Positions 18,647 to 29,628 of a DNA stretch of 64,000 nt are shown here, piece after piece. The stretch comes from Sergeia podlipaevii (taxonomy: Eukaryota; Euglenozoa; Kinetoplastea; Trypanosomatida; Trypanosomatidae): assembly GCA_030849805.1 (NCBI GenBank), contig JASANZ010002262.1, positions 62,001 through 126,000 on the forward strand, read 5' to 3'. The position numbers and the translations under genes are program-made. The notes beneath the pieces were generated by a model. It ran no database searches, had not been told where the DNA came from, and saw nothing but the letters and a program-made list of their open reading frames with translations. Within the stretch, counting starts at the first letter, position 1. Each line of letters opens with the position of its first letter.

Positions 18647-20887
18647 ATGCGCACCTGCAACCTATCGCGTATGTTCCGTGTGAGCAACGCTTGCTATGCC
18701 ACTCCTGCCTTTACGGAAAACATCAAAAAGATGCGCAACATCGGTATTAGCGCTCATATTGATAGCGGTAAGACCACCGTAAGTGAGCGCATTTTGTTCT
18801 ACTCCGGTCGTATTGGGAAGATTCATGAGGTGAAGGGAGGCACCGAGGTGGGTGCTACAATGGATTCTATGGAGTTGGAGAAGGAGCGCGGTATCACCAT
18901 CCGCTCCGCCGCCACGCAGTGCCACTGGAAAGACAGCGTTATCAACGTTATTGACACTCCCGGTCACGTGGACTTCACAATTGAAGTAGAGCGTGCGCTG
19001 CGTGTCCTGGATGGCGCGATTCTTCTCATGTGCGCCGTCGCTGGCGTGCAAAGCCAGACGCTGACTGTAGATCGTCAGATGAAACGCTACGGAGTGCCTC
19101 GCATTTGCTTTATTAACAAGCTAGATCGCGACAATGCAAACCCGCAGAGGGCCGTGCGCATGGCGAAGGAGCGCCTGGGCATTAACGCTTGCTTTATTCA
19201 ACTGAACATTGGTACTGCGCAGGATTTTGAGGGCGTCGTGGACATCATCGAGCGGCGTGCTGTGTACTTTGATGGTCCTTTTGGCGAGAAGGTGCGCTAC
19301 GAGAATGTGCCGGAGTTCCTCAAGGAAGAGACAGAGACCGCCCGCAAGGAGCTTGTATCCACTTTGGCAGACTGCGACGGGGCGATGGAGGAGATTTTTC
19401 TCAATGACCAGGAGCCCACTGTGGAGCAGATCCACGCCTCTATCCGCAGTGCCACCATTGCAAACAAGTTTGTGCCCGTCATGTTGGGCTCGGCGTACCG
19501 CAACAAGGGCGTGCAGCTCTTGCTTGATGCCGTCGAGCGCTACCTGCCATCCCCCATTGAACGCCACAACCATGGTTTCCTAGTGAAGCGAGTGAAGGAC
19601 GAGGAGGGGAACATTACCAACGTCAAGGAGAAAGAGGTTGAGCTGATCACGGATGACGAGAAGCCACTTGTGGCGCTCGTGTTCAAGCTAGAGGAGACCA
19701 AGGCGTCTGGGCTTTCCAACTACGTGCGTGTGTACCAAGGCAAAATGCGAAAGGAGCATCTGACCAATGTGCGCTCCAACAAGAACTTTATACCACCCAA
19801 GCTAGTCCGCATGCACGCTGACAAGGCCGAGAATGTGGATGAGGTCCGCGCTGGTGATATCTGTGCCATTCAGGGTGAAATCAACGCGTCTTCCGGTGAC
19901 ACCCTCATGCGTGCTGGCCCGCAGTCCGCGGCTCAACTCTACTCCTGCGAGGATATGTACGTCCCACCGCGTGTGATTTCCGCCTCTGTGAAGCTGAAGG
20001 ACGATCGCGATGCTGGCAAGCTGCGTGACCGCATGGGGGGCTTTATGCGCGAGGACCCCACCTTTATCTTTTATCGCAATAGTGAGACGAACGAGGATAT
20101 TGTGGAGGGAATGGGCGAGCTGCACTTGGACATTTACATGGAGCGCCTCAAGCGAGAATTTGGGATTGAGGTGGAGCTGGGCAAGCCTACTGTTAACTAC
20201 CGCGAGGTGATTACGGAAAGGCAGGAGTTCGACTTTGTCTTCAAGCGCCAGAGTGGTGGTGCTGGTCAATGGGCACACATTAAGGGCTACATCGAGCCTC
20301 TTCCCATTGATATGTCCGTTGAGAAGGGTCTCAAGAACAAGGTCACCACCAAGTGCTCCAACGGTGACATCCGCGAGGGTTTGCAAAAGTCTGTCATCAA
20401 GCAACTAGAGCGCAAGATCTTCGTCAAGGGCGAGCTCATGCATGCGCCTGTGTGGGGAGTTCACTTCCACCTCAATGGTGGCGCGATGCATGAGGTGGAC
20501 TCTAACGATCTCGCCTTCCGCAATGCGACGCAGGAGCTCTGGGACACACTTTTGCCAAAGATGAAGCCGACGCTTGTGGAGCCCTTCATGCGCGTTGAGA
20601 TGACCGTACCGACAGGGAACATGACGGATGTGGCGACTGAGTTCTCCAAGCGCGAAGGTGTCGTGACGGAGACGATCATCGATGGTCCTGATGCCACGAT
20701 CCGTGGTGAAACCGCACTCGATACGATGTTTGGTTTCATCTCTGATCTGCGCCGCCTCACAAAGGGCCAGGGAGATTTCAGCATGGAGTTCCAGGAGTAC
20801 CGTCCCATGCAGCAGTACAAGGCACAAATGCGCATGAATGAGCGCAACAAGGAGCTGGAGCGCAACCCGTATCAGCTCTCTGAATAG
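18647..20887 (+). CDS. Mitochondrial translation elongation factor G
   Basis: The 746-residue translational GTPase moves tRNA and mRNA through the mitoribosome. G1 is AHIDSGKT (36-43), the switch I region includes RGITI (81-85), G3 is DTPGHVDF (103-110) and G4 is NKLD (157-160). Domain II follows (LVALVFKLEE), then domains III-V, with ERLKREFGIEVELGKPTVNYRE and the domain IV loop region GAGQWAHIKGYIEP. The C-terminal domain V ends in YRPMQQYKAQ. The first 20 residues (MRTCNLSRMFRVSNACYATP) are basic, Ser-containing and lack acidic residues, as in a mitochondrial presequence. Similarity is to mtEF-G1 rather than cytosolic EF-2 (no diphthamide region). Length matches mtEF-G1 (about 750). The ATG at 18647 is the natural start. 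Third positions are GC-rich, suggesting good expression. Confidence 0.96.
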   Translation: MRTCNLSRMFRVSNACYATPAFTENIKKMRNIGISAHIDSGKTTVSERILFYSGRIGKIHEVKGGTEVGATMDSMELEKERGITIRSAATQCHWKDSVINVIDTPGHVDFTIEVERALRVLDGAILLMCAVAGVQSQTLTVDRQMKRYGVPRICFINKLDRDNANPQRAVRMAKERLGINACFIQLNIGTAQDFEGVVDIIERRAVYFDGPFGEKVRYENVPEFLKEETETARKELVSTLADCDGAMEEIFLNDQEPTVEQIHASIRSATIANKFVPVMLGSAYRNKGVQLLLDAVERYLPSPIERHNHGFLVKRVKDEEGNITNVKEKEVELITDDEKPLVALVFKLEETKASGLSNYVRVYQGKMRKEHLTNVRSNKNFIPPKLVRMHADKAENVDEVRAGDICAIQGEINASSGDTLMRAGPQSAAQLYSCEDMYVPPRVISASVKLKDDRDAGKLRDRMGGFMREDPTFIFYRNSETNEDIVEGMGELHLDIYMERLKREFGIEVELGKPTVNYREVITERQEFDFVFKRQSGGAGQWAHIKGYIEPLPIDMSVEKGLKNKVTTKCSNGDIREGLQKSVIKQLERKIFVKGELMHAPVWGVHFHLNGGAMHEVDSNDLAFRNATQELWDTLLPKMKPTLVEPFMRVEMTVPTGNMTDVATEFSKREGVVTETIIDGPDATIRGETALDTMFGFISDLRRLTKGQGDFSMEFQEYRPMQQYKAQMRMNERNKELERNPYQLSE

Positions 20888-22129
20888 TGTATGCCTGCAT
20901 GTGTGTGTGTAGTGCACTTCCGGGTGTTGCGATGTGCGCCGACTTTTTTTCTGTGTGTCTTATTCCCTTCCCTCTACCCTTTTTTTCACATCTTCTTTTT
21001 TTCTCTTTTGTTGATTGACAGAACTGTTCATTGAGTACGCGCACAGGTATCTTTTTCTCCCTTTAGTGGCAGGCGTGTTACTTTTTTTTAACTGGATCTA
21101 TTACTGTTGCCTCCACCATTAGTGTTACGTTTTTTTTTCTTTGCAGCATTCTGTTAGGAATTTTATCTCTTGTTTTCTTTGTTTGTTTTGTTCTTGGAGG
21201 TGTATTTGGTGGATGTAACCCGCTGCAGTGGCGGGATTGATGATGGTGACGTGCTTTTTTTTTGGGGGGGGGGGNTTTTTTTGGGGGGGGGGGGAGGGGG
21301 CAATAAATATCAATATCTGTGTGTGATTTTAAAAGACGAACACTCTTTACATGCAGCTCTATATAGCTGGCTAACTACTTTTATTACAATTATGACTACA
21401 ATTTACATGCAAACAGAAACACACAATAGTATCTACTCTATCGTCATACAGTTGCCGAGTATGAGTGTGCGTTTTTGAGATGACTTTTTGTTGTTGCTAC
21501 TTCCGTTAATCCTGTTTCGTTTGGCTTAGAAGCGCTGTGTATAGGTCTATGCACAAAACTGCAATTTTTTCCTCTCACAATTGTTTTGCTCTCTTTTTTT
21601 CTTATCTTCTTTGTCACTCATTTATTTTTCAAGCCCCTAGTTTTTACCCCCCCCCCCCTCTCATCTTTTAACCATCTGTAAGACCCTATTAGTCGCCTGC
21701 CACCGAGGTGTATAGAGCCAAGGAGAGAGCAGCGCCATATAGCATACAGCTTTTATTGAGGCTTGTTGCTTCAGTTGTTGTGTTCACACGTTTTATCTTT
21801 GATCTTTTGCGCCAACTCTTCTTTATATATATCTATTTTTAATTTTTTGTCCATTATTATTTTTTTTTTCTTTTTTTTCTACTAAGCAGAGAAAAAAAAA
21901 AAGCAAGAAACGAGCGAAATTATATGCGTGAAAAGCAACACCGTGAATACTGTTGACTGATTATAACTATTTTTGTTGCTGTTATTTTTACATTATTATT
22001 GGCGATTTCTTTTTTTTTTTTCCTTTCTTTAACGTGCGGCGCGCTTGTACTTGTTGTTCCTTCTGTTTTACAATTATTGTTTTTGTTTTTGTGACGGAAT
22101 TTTTTTTGTTGTTGCGTGCATCTTGAGAT
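20888..22129. other. Intergenic region with G/C tracts and an ambiguous base
   Basis: No gene is seen. G11 at 21264-21274, an N at 21275, T7 and G12 at 21283-21294 form a sequencing-difficult block, and C12 occurs at 21647-21658. Many T-tracts follow. AGs near the ATG at 22130 are few, and the last clear one is in CTTGAG just before it (22125-22126). Confidence 0.5.
21275..21275. other. Ambiguous base (N) inside a G-run/T-run junction
   Basis: The only non-ACGT character I noticed, at the end of an 11-G run. It marks uncertain sequence or a collapsed homopolymer, so lengths around it should not be trusted. Confidence 0.95.
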
Positions 22130-23854
22130 ATGGGCTGTGGCTCTTCAGCTGTTTATGCCGTACCCCAGCGTTCTAACAGGAGATATCATGGGGTGGCGCC
22201 AGTTGAGATCCCGGTTGCAAATCTTGCCACAACGCCCATTTTTAGTCACTCCTCTATCAGCGAGGTCTCTGAGTTGCTGGGGCGAGAGGGGGTCAGTAGT
22301 GTCGGCCCTAAACGCACCCATGTGCTGCGGGGAGCCCAGTATGGCTCACAGGGAAGAGTGTTGGCCGGCCAAAACGAATCGTCAGTTTCCTCGAGACATG
22401 ACTACTTATTGAGTTTTGGCGACTTTAAGCTTCAGATGGTCGATGAACTTGTTCTTGACGCAAGTTATTCAAACCTAAGCGGGATGGGCATATCCGCAGC
22501 ATCTTCTCTCACTTCCTGTCATACCACTGTAACCCCCATTTTTGGAAAGCTAGCTAACTCCCGAGGCCTGGATGTGTGCGCTCAGGTTTCTCCCACCACC
22601 CCACCTGCCGGCGGCACTGGCACTGGTGGCGATGCTCCTTCCAGCAGTTTATCCTCGTCGCTTGCGGCGCAGTCGCCGAGGAGGATCCAACGCTATGCGC
22701 TAAAGTCGTGCACGGGTCATCCGCATCGGGTGAAGTTTACACTCCTCTCGCCTAGCGAAGAGTTGATGTTTTCATGCGGTATTGAGAGCAACAGCGTCAT
22801 CGTCTATCACACGCGCATGCGGTGTGAGATTGGTCGGTTGGTTGGACATGTGGACCCCATTCTTGGCGGTACCTTGAGTTCCGACGGCCTGCTTGTTGCC
22901 ACGGTATCTCGCGATCGCACTCTTATCGTGTGGGATGTCTCCACGTGCAAGATGCGGCGCTCCTTAACGCACCCGCAGGCGCCTCTGGGCTGCCACTTTT
23001 CGCCAGACGGGCGAGAGATAGTGTCAGCGTGCCAAGACGGCGTGTGCAGAGTGTGGGATGTGTTTGCTGGTACTGAGACGTATCAGTTCACTGGCCACAC
23101 TGGGGCGGTTCAGACAGTGGCGTACGTACCAGATGGGCTACGCGTGCTCAGTGGTGGCAGCGACCAGCGGGTGTTGGTGTGGTCAAAGGACGCCAAGGAC
23201 GTGCTGGCGTTCCGTGCGCACGCGGGAATCATCACGCACATTGAAGCTCATCGACGTGGCAGCGAGTACTTTGTTGTGAGTGCCGATGAGCGGCTGGTGC
23301 TCGTGTGGAACCTCAGCACACAAGACATCTGTAAGCTTTACGATGCTGCTCTTGTGCCTGTGCCGGCCAGCCTTTCAACCAGTGAGACACAACGGCACGC
23401 GCACTGGACGGCGGCGTGCTTCTGTCCTGGGCCTTTCAAAGATTACGTCCTTCTCGCAGCCAGCAACAACACTCTGTACGTGTGCAATGACAGTGGCCAT
23501 GAGTGCGTCCTGGACGAGGTTGGTGGTGCTGCACCCCGCAGTGACCAGTCAGGTGCGAGCGCCGTACCCGGTCACCAGTTGGCGCCTGCTGCTGTTGCTC
23601 CACGAACGGCAGTCAGCATCGCAGACGTTTTCTCTATGCCACCACCACTCTCGGCGAGCGTCAGCTTTGAATCATCATCATCCCCGATCTCTCAAGCCAC
23701 TGCTCCAGCTGCTGTAGGGATCGCTGCTGACAAGCGTGAAGTTGTGCTCGCTCTCCCTTTCTGTTCGTCTGTCCGAGCGCTTGGTGCAGGCTCCAAGAGT
23801 TGTGTGGCAGTCGGTGACGAGCACGGCAACACCTATCAGCTTACTCTACAGTAG
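22130..23854 (+). CDS. WD40-repeat protein with N-terminal dual-acylation motif
   Basis: A 574-residue protein. It begins MGCGSS: Gly2 for N-myristoylation and Cys3 for palmitoylation, a combination that sends trypanosomatid proteins to the flagellar or plasma membrane. Residues 7-195 are low-complexity and without a clear domain. WD40 blades run from about 198 to 430: LSPSEELMFSCGIESNSVIVYH, RDRTLIVWDVS, HFSPDGREIVSACQDGVCRVWDV, GHTGAVQTVAYVPDGLRVLSGG, SDQRVLVWSKD and ADERLVLVWNLS. Later sequence contains SNNTLYVCND and a closing segment near the end, consistent with a seven-bladed propeller interrupted by a Pro/Ser/Ala-rich insert (about 460-530). It is probably a membrane-tethered scaffold; partners are unknown. 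The ATG at 22130 is needed for the acylation motif. Confidence 0.88.
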   Translation: MGCGSSAVYAVPQRSNRRYHGVAPVEIPVANLATTPIFSHSSISEVSELLGREGVSSVGPKRTHVLRGAQYGSQGRVLAGQNESSVSSRHDYLLSFGDFKLQMVDELVLDASYSNLSGMGISAASSLTSCHTTVTPIFGKLANSRGLDVCAQVSPTTPPAGGTGTGGDAPSSSLSSSLAAQSPRRIQRYALKSCTGHPHRVKFTLLSPSEELMFSCGIESNSVIVYHTRMRCEIGRLVGHVDPILGGTLSSDGLLVATVSRDRTLIVWDVSTCKMRRSLTHPQAPLGCHFSPDGREIVSACQDGVCRVWDVFAGTETYQFTGHTGAVQTVAYVPDGLRVLSGGSDQRVLVWSKDAKDVLAFRAHAGIITHIEAHRRGSEYFVVSADERLVLVWNLSTQDICKLYDAALVPVPASLSTSETQRHAHWTAACFCPGPFKDYVLLAASNNTLYVCNDSGHECVLDEVGGAAPRSDQSGASAVPGHQLAPAAVAPRTAVSIADVFSMPPPLSASVSFESSSSPISQATAPAAVGIAADKREVVLALPFCSSVRALGAGSKSCVAVGDEHGNTYQLTLQ

Positions 23855-25976
23855 CACAATACATATATATGGTGTGCTATGGTTTGTTTAGCTCATTTCA
23901 CGAATTGAGGAAAGAATATGAGATTAGTTTCATAGAATTGATGAATATAAATGCACGGTCGGGCAACAACAAAAAAAAAGGAGAAAAAAAAAACGGTTGT
24001 CGACTATTTTTTAAACGCAATTTGAATGAACATGGAGTGAAGGGCATATAATGATTATTAACATTTCTTTTGTCTGCTATGGCATTGCTGTTGTTGTGTT
24101 AATTTTGTTCATTTTTTTTTTTCTCTCTCTCTTAATGATAGTATTCATTTTAGCTGCGACTGCAGTTAACGGTGTTGTAAAGTCATTTTCAAAGTACTTG
24201 TAGCTTTGACTATACGGCTCCCTCGCTTCGTTTTTTTGCTTTCTTTTCCTTTTTCGAGATTTTGTTTATTTACCAAAAAGTAGCCAAGGATAACCTCCAG
24301 AGAAGGAAACAAACAAACAAAGAGAGCAAGTTATCCAATTAAGAAGAAAAATGATGGATGGATAGATGCCGATGTTAATGGATTGATGTGGCTTATTTTT
24401 GGCTAACACTTTGACTTTTGTTTAAATACGGTCCTTTAAAAAAATATTATATACTTTTTAAAACGAAGATGGAGGAAAAAGTTTGTTGTAAGTCAAAGAT
24501 TATATAAGAGCATTCTTTTTCTTTTCTCTTGTTTTATTCGTAAGCTCGGAAATTAAGTCTTCACGTATTGCGTCCTCCGCAACTCGCTGAAGGTGATAAG
24601 GGGACAGCGTTTCCTTTTTTTTTTTTTTGCTGTTACTTCTTCAATTTACCTTTATCTTTGGCTTTATTTATAAATATAAGGTTACATACACATTTATGTT
24701 TTTGTTTTATACATCTATGCGCGCCGCCTTTTTGAGGAGATAATATGACAATGTACGGCGTGTGGTCATTTTCTGTGAATTAGTGCGCACTATCATGTGA
24801 CCATATTTCTCCCTACAAAAGAAAAATCGTTCTGTTTTTTTTTTTTTTTGAAAGGGAATGGGAACTAATTATCATTATGCTTTCTTTGTTTTTATATGCG
24901 AGCACTGGTTTGTGCTGTGGTTTGTTGCAAAAACGAAATCAATAAGATAGCTATTGTCTCCCTCTTCCTTTATGTTTTTTGCCCTTGGGCTTGCTTGAAT
25001 CGGTCATACCGATTGCTAATATATACATATATACATATGCTCTCTTTTAAAACTAATTACGTTTTATTCTTTTTGAATATATATGCCAACCGTTTGTGAT
25101 GTAGCCTGCCTACAGGATCATCATATAGTAGCTACGCGATACAATTATCTCACCAATTTATATAGTTTCCGAAATATGCCTCTACATTTTCTTCTCCAAA
25201 AAGTAGTTATGGCAGAGATGGCGTTTGCGATTTTATTATTACTATTATTGTTATTGTTATAATTTTTTCTTTCATGCATGTGAGATCACTTTTTTTTTTT
25301 TCTTGATAGTATGAGTGTCCAAAGATGCGCGGAAGTTGTGAAAGTGCTTGGCCATGGAATGAGGCATGAGTGTATTTATAGAAATTCAATGTTGTTGTTT
25401 TTCTTGTACTGCGCGTGTGGCTGCCATTTTTTTTTCCTTTTTTCCTTCCGCTGCTATGCATGCGTTTTATTACACTATGAGAAGTTACGCTCACGATTCT
25501 ACTTTTATGACTACAGGCCTTACAAGAAAAGAACACTATATTTGAAGCAACAGGAAAAATAAATAGGTGCATATATATTCGTTTTTTTTTTTTTTTCGTG
25601 TGTGTGTGATTCATCAATTTTGCATCCTGTTTTTATTGTTTTCTTTTGTCCGTGCTATTTTCCTCTGTTCTCATCTCTTTCCATTTTCTTTCTTTTTTTT
25701 TTCACATTTAACGTAGAAATATAGTGCGCTCCAGCGGATCGCAGTACATTGAGCGTTCTTATTCATTTCTATATATTTCCTCTTGTCCTCTTGGAAGTAA
25801 GTCTACAAGCTGTTCATCAGAGGGTATCTCTTGGCGCTCTTCTTTTCTTAATCAACAACAACAACCAAAAAGAATCAAAGAAGCGTATCGAGCGTATACA
25901 CACGTACGCACACATATATTTTTATATCTTTATATCCTTTGCATAGACGTGTGCCAAGGAAACCTGCGAAAGAAAG
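23855..25976. other. Intergenic region, 2.1 kb, no CDS
   Basis: AT-rich spacer. A more complex patch at about 24535-24610 includes a CGCTG/CAGCG hairpin (24585-24589, 24605-24609), and a GGATAAC/GTTATCC inverted repeat lies at 24288-24294 and 24330-24336. Small frames at 24896-25099 and 25311-25562 have no domain and look like UTR translation. T-tracts near 25690-25702 are candidate splice signals for the next gene. Confidence 0.55.
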
Positions 25977-27236
25977 ATGACTCCATACTCTCACATCAGC
26001 TATGATCACGCCACATTAGGCATGCGTGTGCAGGACTACTGGGGCCGCATCGGTACTCTAAGATGGAAGGGAAAGATTGAAAAAAAGGACCACTCTCCAA
26101 CTCGAGAAACTGGGCACTTCTTTGGTATTGAGTACGATGATGCAAGCCGCAACGCACTCCGCAGCAACGGCACATGGCTAGGGAAGGAGTACTTTAAGTG
26201 CGACGATGGCAAGGGCTGGCTGTGCAAACCAAGCGAAATTTTCCCTGAGATGAACACGAAATGCATCAAGGAGCTGCGTAAGCGGTTTGGAGACCAAGTC
26301 AAGGGCTGGCATGACTTTGAGCTGGTCAAGTTCTGCATTGCACGCAAGTTTGACATGAGCAAAGTCAACGAGATGCTGGAGAAACACCTCAAATGGCGTG
26401 CTGAGTTTCAGCCCTCTAGTGATGAGTTCTTTCCCCAAACTATTGTGGAGGACTACCCCGCCGGTTACACTGGCACATGTGACTTTGATGAGAACTTAAT
26501 ATACTGCGAGCGTCCTACCAACAGCGGGCACTGCCACCCTTCCGAGTTTGTGCGGCGCTACACACTCCCTGTCATTGCGCGCTGGCACGCGTGTGGGGTA
26601 GAAATGGGCATGCAGCACATGCGTGCCTCCAACTATCAGCACAAGCGTGTGTGCTACATCGTTGACTTGCTCAACGTGAACGCGATGACGCGTCCGATGA
26701 TTGGCTTTGCGCAAACGCTGGCTACGGTGGAGCAGGACAACTACCCGGAGAATCTCGGTCGCGTGTTTATTGTCAACTGCCCTGGCTTCTTTCGCTTTGC
26801 ATGGAAGCTGGTGAAGATTTTTATAGACGAGCGCACCAACAAGAAGATCAACTTTGTGGCACCAAACAAGGCTGTTGAGGCACTCAAGGCGGTGATGGAT
26901 GAGTCCGATATACCCAAGTTCTGCGGTGGTACGAGTAATTTGTGGATGGAGACAAATGGCGGTATGTTAGGCTCCTCAAGCCCGTCTAAGGCGCACGTCG
27001 GCGCCACGGGTGACGCTGCAGAGGATCGGATGAAGCATTTCCAGGAGGAGGTGGAAAACAATGAGGGCGATTTCGAAAGGATTGGAGATGATGAGTATCC
27101 AACCCCAACTGCTGGGTCCCCCAACACTGGCAACGCGCCACTGGCATCGCCAGACTCAGTGACGAAGAGTGCCTCATCGAAAAGCGCTTCTCCCTCGGAG
27201 AACGCCGGACGTGCGACTGCATCTCCCGTTGTATAG
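25977..27236 (+). CDS. CAP-Gly/CRAL-TRIO (Sec14-like) fusion protein
   Basis: A 419-residue protein joining a microtubule/EB-tail-binding module to a lipid-transfer module. CAP-Gly covers about 12-90: GRIGTLRWKG, HFFGIEYDD, then SNGTWLGKEYFKCDDGKG. The usual GKNDG loop is changed to LRSNG, so binding preference may differ. The CRAL-TRIO N-terminal helical part is at about 100-145 (FELVKFCIARKFDMSKV, LKWRAEF). The Sec14 lipid-binding domain is at about 160-320, with RVCYIVDLLNVNAM, the hallmark DNYPENLGRVFIVNCPGFF and the WKLVKIFID gate helix. A Ser/Pro/Glu-rich tail of about 95 residues has EDRMKHFQEEVENNEGDFE. There is no signal peptide or membrane helix. It could couple lipid binding to the subpellicular or flagellar microtubules, which is inference. 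The ATG at 25977 directly precedes the CAP-Gly. Confidence 0.92.
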   Translation: MTPYSHISYDHATLGMRVQDYWGRIGTLRWKGKIEKKDHSPTRETGHFFGIEYDDASRNALRSNGTWLGKEYFKCDDGKGWLCKPSEIFPEMNTKCIKELRKRFGDQVKGWHDFELVKFCIARKFDMSKVNEMLEKHLKWRAEFQPSSDEFFPQTIVEDYPAGYTGTCDFDENLIYCERPTNSGHCHPSEFVRRYTLPVIARWHACGVEMGMQHMRASNYQHKRVCYIVDLLNVNAMTRPMIGFAQTLATVEQDNYPENLGRVFIVNCPGFFRFAWKLVKIFIDERTNKKINFVAPNKAVEALKAVMDESDIPKFCGGTSNLWMETNGGMLGSSSPSKAHVGATGDAAEDRMKHFQEEVENNEGDFERIGDDEYPTPTAGSPNTGNAPLASPDSVTKSASSKSASPSENAGRATASPVV

Positions 27237-27606
27237 ATGAAGATGAGGCTGGATGGGGATAGGGAGAGGGAGAGATACAGTCTTCTGTCAATAGTCTGCA
27301 ATGCTGTCGAATGGAAATACAACTATTTTAGCTGCGAGTAGTGCGACAGTGCGCTGTAGAGAAAGGATAAAGAGAGAGAGAGAGGGGGGAAGAAAAAAGG
27401 GATAGTGGTGGCTGTTGTCTCTTTCTTCTCCTTGATCTTCTAGCACGCCACAGCCGGTGGTCAGTGCTCTTGCATTGTGAAGTTGTGGTCTCCCCTCCCC
27501 TCCGCCTCTCCTCCTTGCTCTGTCATGTGGGCAAGTCTGTGCCGCCTGGAGAGGGGGCATTTATGTTGTTATTGTTGTTTGTACTCTTGAATATTTTGCT
27601 CTTATT

Positions 27607-27608
<2 letters not shown>

Positions 27609-27642
<34 letters not shown>

Positions 27643-27643
27643 T
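27609..27643. repeat. (ATT)n microsatellite
   Basis: About 35 bp of uninterrupted TTA/ATT trinucleotide repeat in spacer DNA. Confidence 0.85.
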
Positions 27644-29606
27644 TTTGTGTGTGTGCGCGCATGCCGTTGTGTGCACTTTTGTAACCTTAAAGGATAATTG
27701 ACAATTCGTTGCAGTTGTTGTTCTTATGTTTAAGTGCTTGAAAAGGGTTTGTTGCTGGCAACACGGAAGGGAGCATGCTATAACTGAATGTTATTTCTTC
27801 TCTTATGAAGGATGTTGAACGTAAAATCTGGGATACTTTTTTGTTGTTGTTGTTGTTAAAAATAGGGAAATGATTGTTAGTGAAGTGACGCCTACCAGGA
27901 AGAAGGTGCTAAGGTCTCCTATGAGTATGCATCTCCCTCTTTTTTTTTTTTGTATTGTCACAGCAAGCAAGCATTCCTAGGAGAGGATGAGAAAAAAAAA
28001 GAAGAAAATGCCTTATAGTTTTTATCTTCTCTTCCTCTCTCTTATTGCACCTTTTCCCTCGGGTTCTTTTTTGCGCTATATTGCTTTTATGTTGAACCTT
28101 AATCTTTTCTTTCTACTGCTTTTTCGAGGAAAAAGTGAAAAGGGAAAACTATGTGCTGTGATGGTGATAGTCTTTGCCAAGAAGATAAAAGCTTGTGATG
28201 TGCTTTCTTTCTCTTCCCCTTCTCTCTCGTTGTATGTGCCGTAGAAGATTCTCCCGTGGTGCACTTTACTGTATTACTGCTAAAATTGTATTCATACTAG
28301 ACAACGCTGGTGTGTGTAAGGAGGGGGGGGGGGCACATAGGAACTCTCTTTCTCATCCACACCAGAGGTCAGTTTTTCTGTGAGGCTAAGAGAGAGAGAG
28401 AAACAAAAAAGAGAGAGAAGGTTAACATTTTACTATCACTGCTAATTGTTTGCTTAAAATTTCTCACTTTTTCCATGCAGTTTTATTTTTATATACACAT
28501 GCACAATTTGTCACTATAAACTCTTTTTTTGTTGTTATCCCCTCCTCCCTCATTTATTATTTCTTTCCGTCGGTGTGTGTCTGTGTTTACTTTTGATTTG
28601 CCACACCCTTATGTAGACACGTTATTTTAATTATTCCTTTTCATTTTTTTCTTTTCTTTTTTCTTGTGTTACTTCCGATATATATTTCAGTGTGGGAAGA
28701 AACCGATAATTGTGTTTTTCTTTTTACGTACTACGCACTATCTAGCCCTACTCTCTTACATTAATATATTATCTTCATTATTTTGGTTTTATTTTTTTTT
28801 CCATGGGCCACCTAAAGGGAGAGAAAGAATAAAAAGTGCATGTGTTTAAAGAGGTAGCTATAGCGACATGTTTCTTTTCTCTATCTGAACTTTTTTTTTT
28901 ACTTTATTTACCGGTGCGTCCCTGAGCGAGCGTGCCACTAACCATCTTTTCATCGTGCGTGCATGGTCGCAGCCGAATGGAAACTGGACACTGATTATGG
29001 TCATACATTGATGAGGAGAGGTATGCTGGAAGTATCGTTATTATAATTATTATTATTATTATTGCACAACTTCCTCTCTCTCTGTGTTTGAGTACGTGTA
29101 AGTGTGAGTGTGAGTGTGTGAACGTGTAAGTGCAAGGATTAAGAAAATAGAGAGTGGCGGTGATTAGATTTGTCTTTTACATGCCGGATGAGACAATAGT
29201 GGAAAGGAAACTGGGAACAGCTGTTTTTTTTATTAACAAAAGAGGACAGAAAATTGCAATTGTGTGTGTTACGAATGGATTCGCGATGAGTCAACATGTA
29301 TTAAATTAGTATTGTCGTTTGTCTTTTCAAACTGCACGGTATCAAATGTGCGCTTTCCATACTTTTAATTTTCTCTCCTCTCCTATATTTTTTTCTGCCG
29401 CTTTTCTTTTTCCTCCATCTTGCTACACGCGTTGTGCACTTTGGGAATATATATATACAACATTTCTTTCTCTCATTGCAGCTTATTAGAAAGTAATATA
29501 TAGCTGCTACCAATACTATTTAACAACAGTATATTTTTTTACTTTTAGATAACCACAACAACAATAAAAGTAAGAATACACGCCTGCAATCACAGTAGAG
29601 AAACCG

Positions 29607-29627
29607 TTTTTTTTTTTTTTTTTGCAG
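29607..29627 (+). promoter_or_regulatory. T17-GCAG splice acceptor abutting the eIF4E start codon
   Basis: A run of 17 T (29607-29623) is followed by GCAG ending at 29627, then one G and the ATG at 29629. If used, the mRNA would have the spliced leader plus a single nucleotide before the start. An alternative acceptor, TTTTTTTACTTTTAG, lies about 80 nt upstream. Confidence 0.55.
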
Positions 29628-29628
29628 G

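Larger units (their letters stand above)
27237..29628. other. Intergenic region, 2.4 kb, no CDS
   Basis: Contains an (ATT)n microsatellite at 27609-27643, G11 at 28323-28333 and many T-tracts. A segment at about 28910-29040 is of more complex composition without recognised motifs. No conserved ORF is seen, and the small frames here are repeat translations. Confidence 0.5.

Noticed and set aside
19802..20404. 200-codon minus-strand frame inside EF-G
   Set aside because: Antisense shadow of the EF-G gene; no domain.
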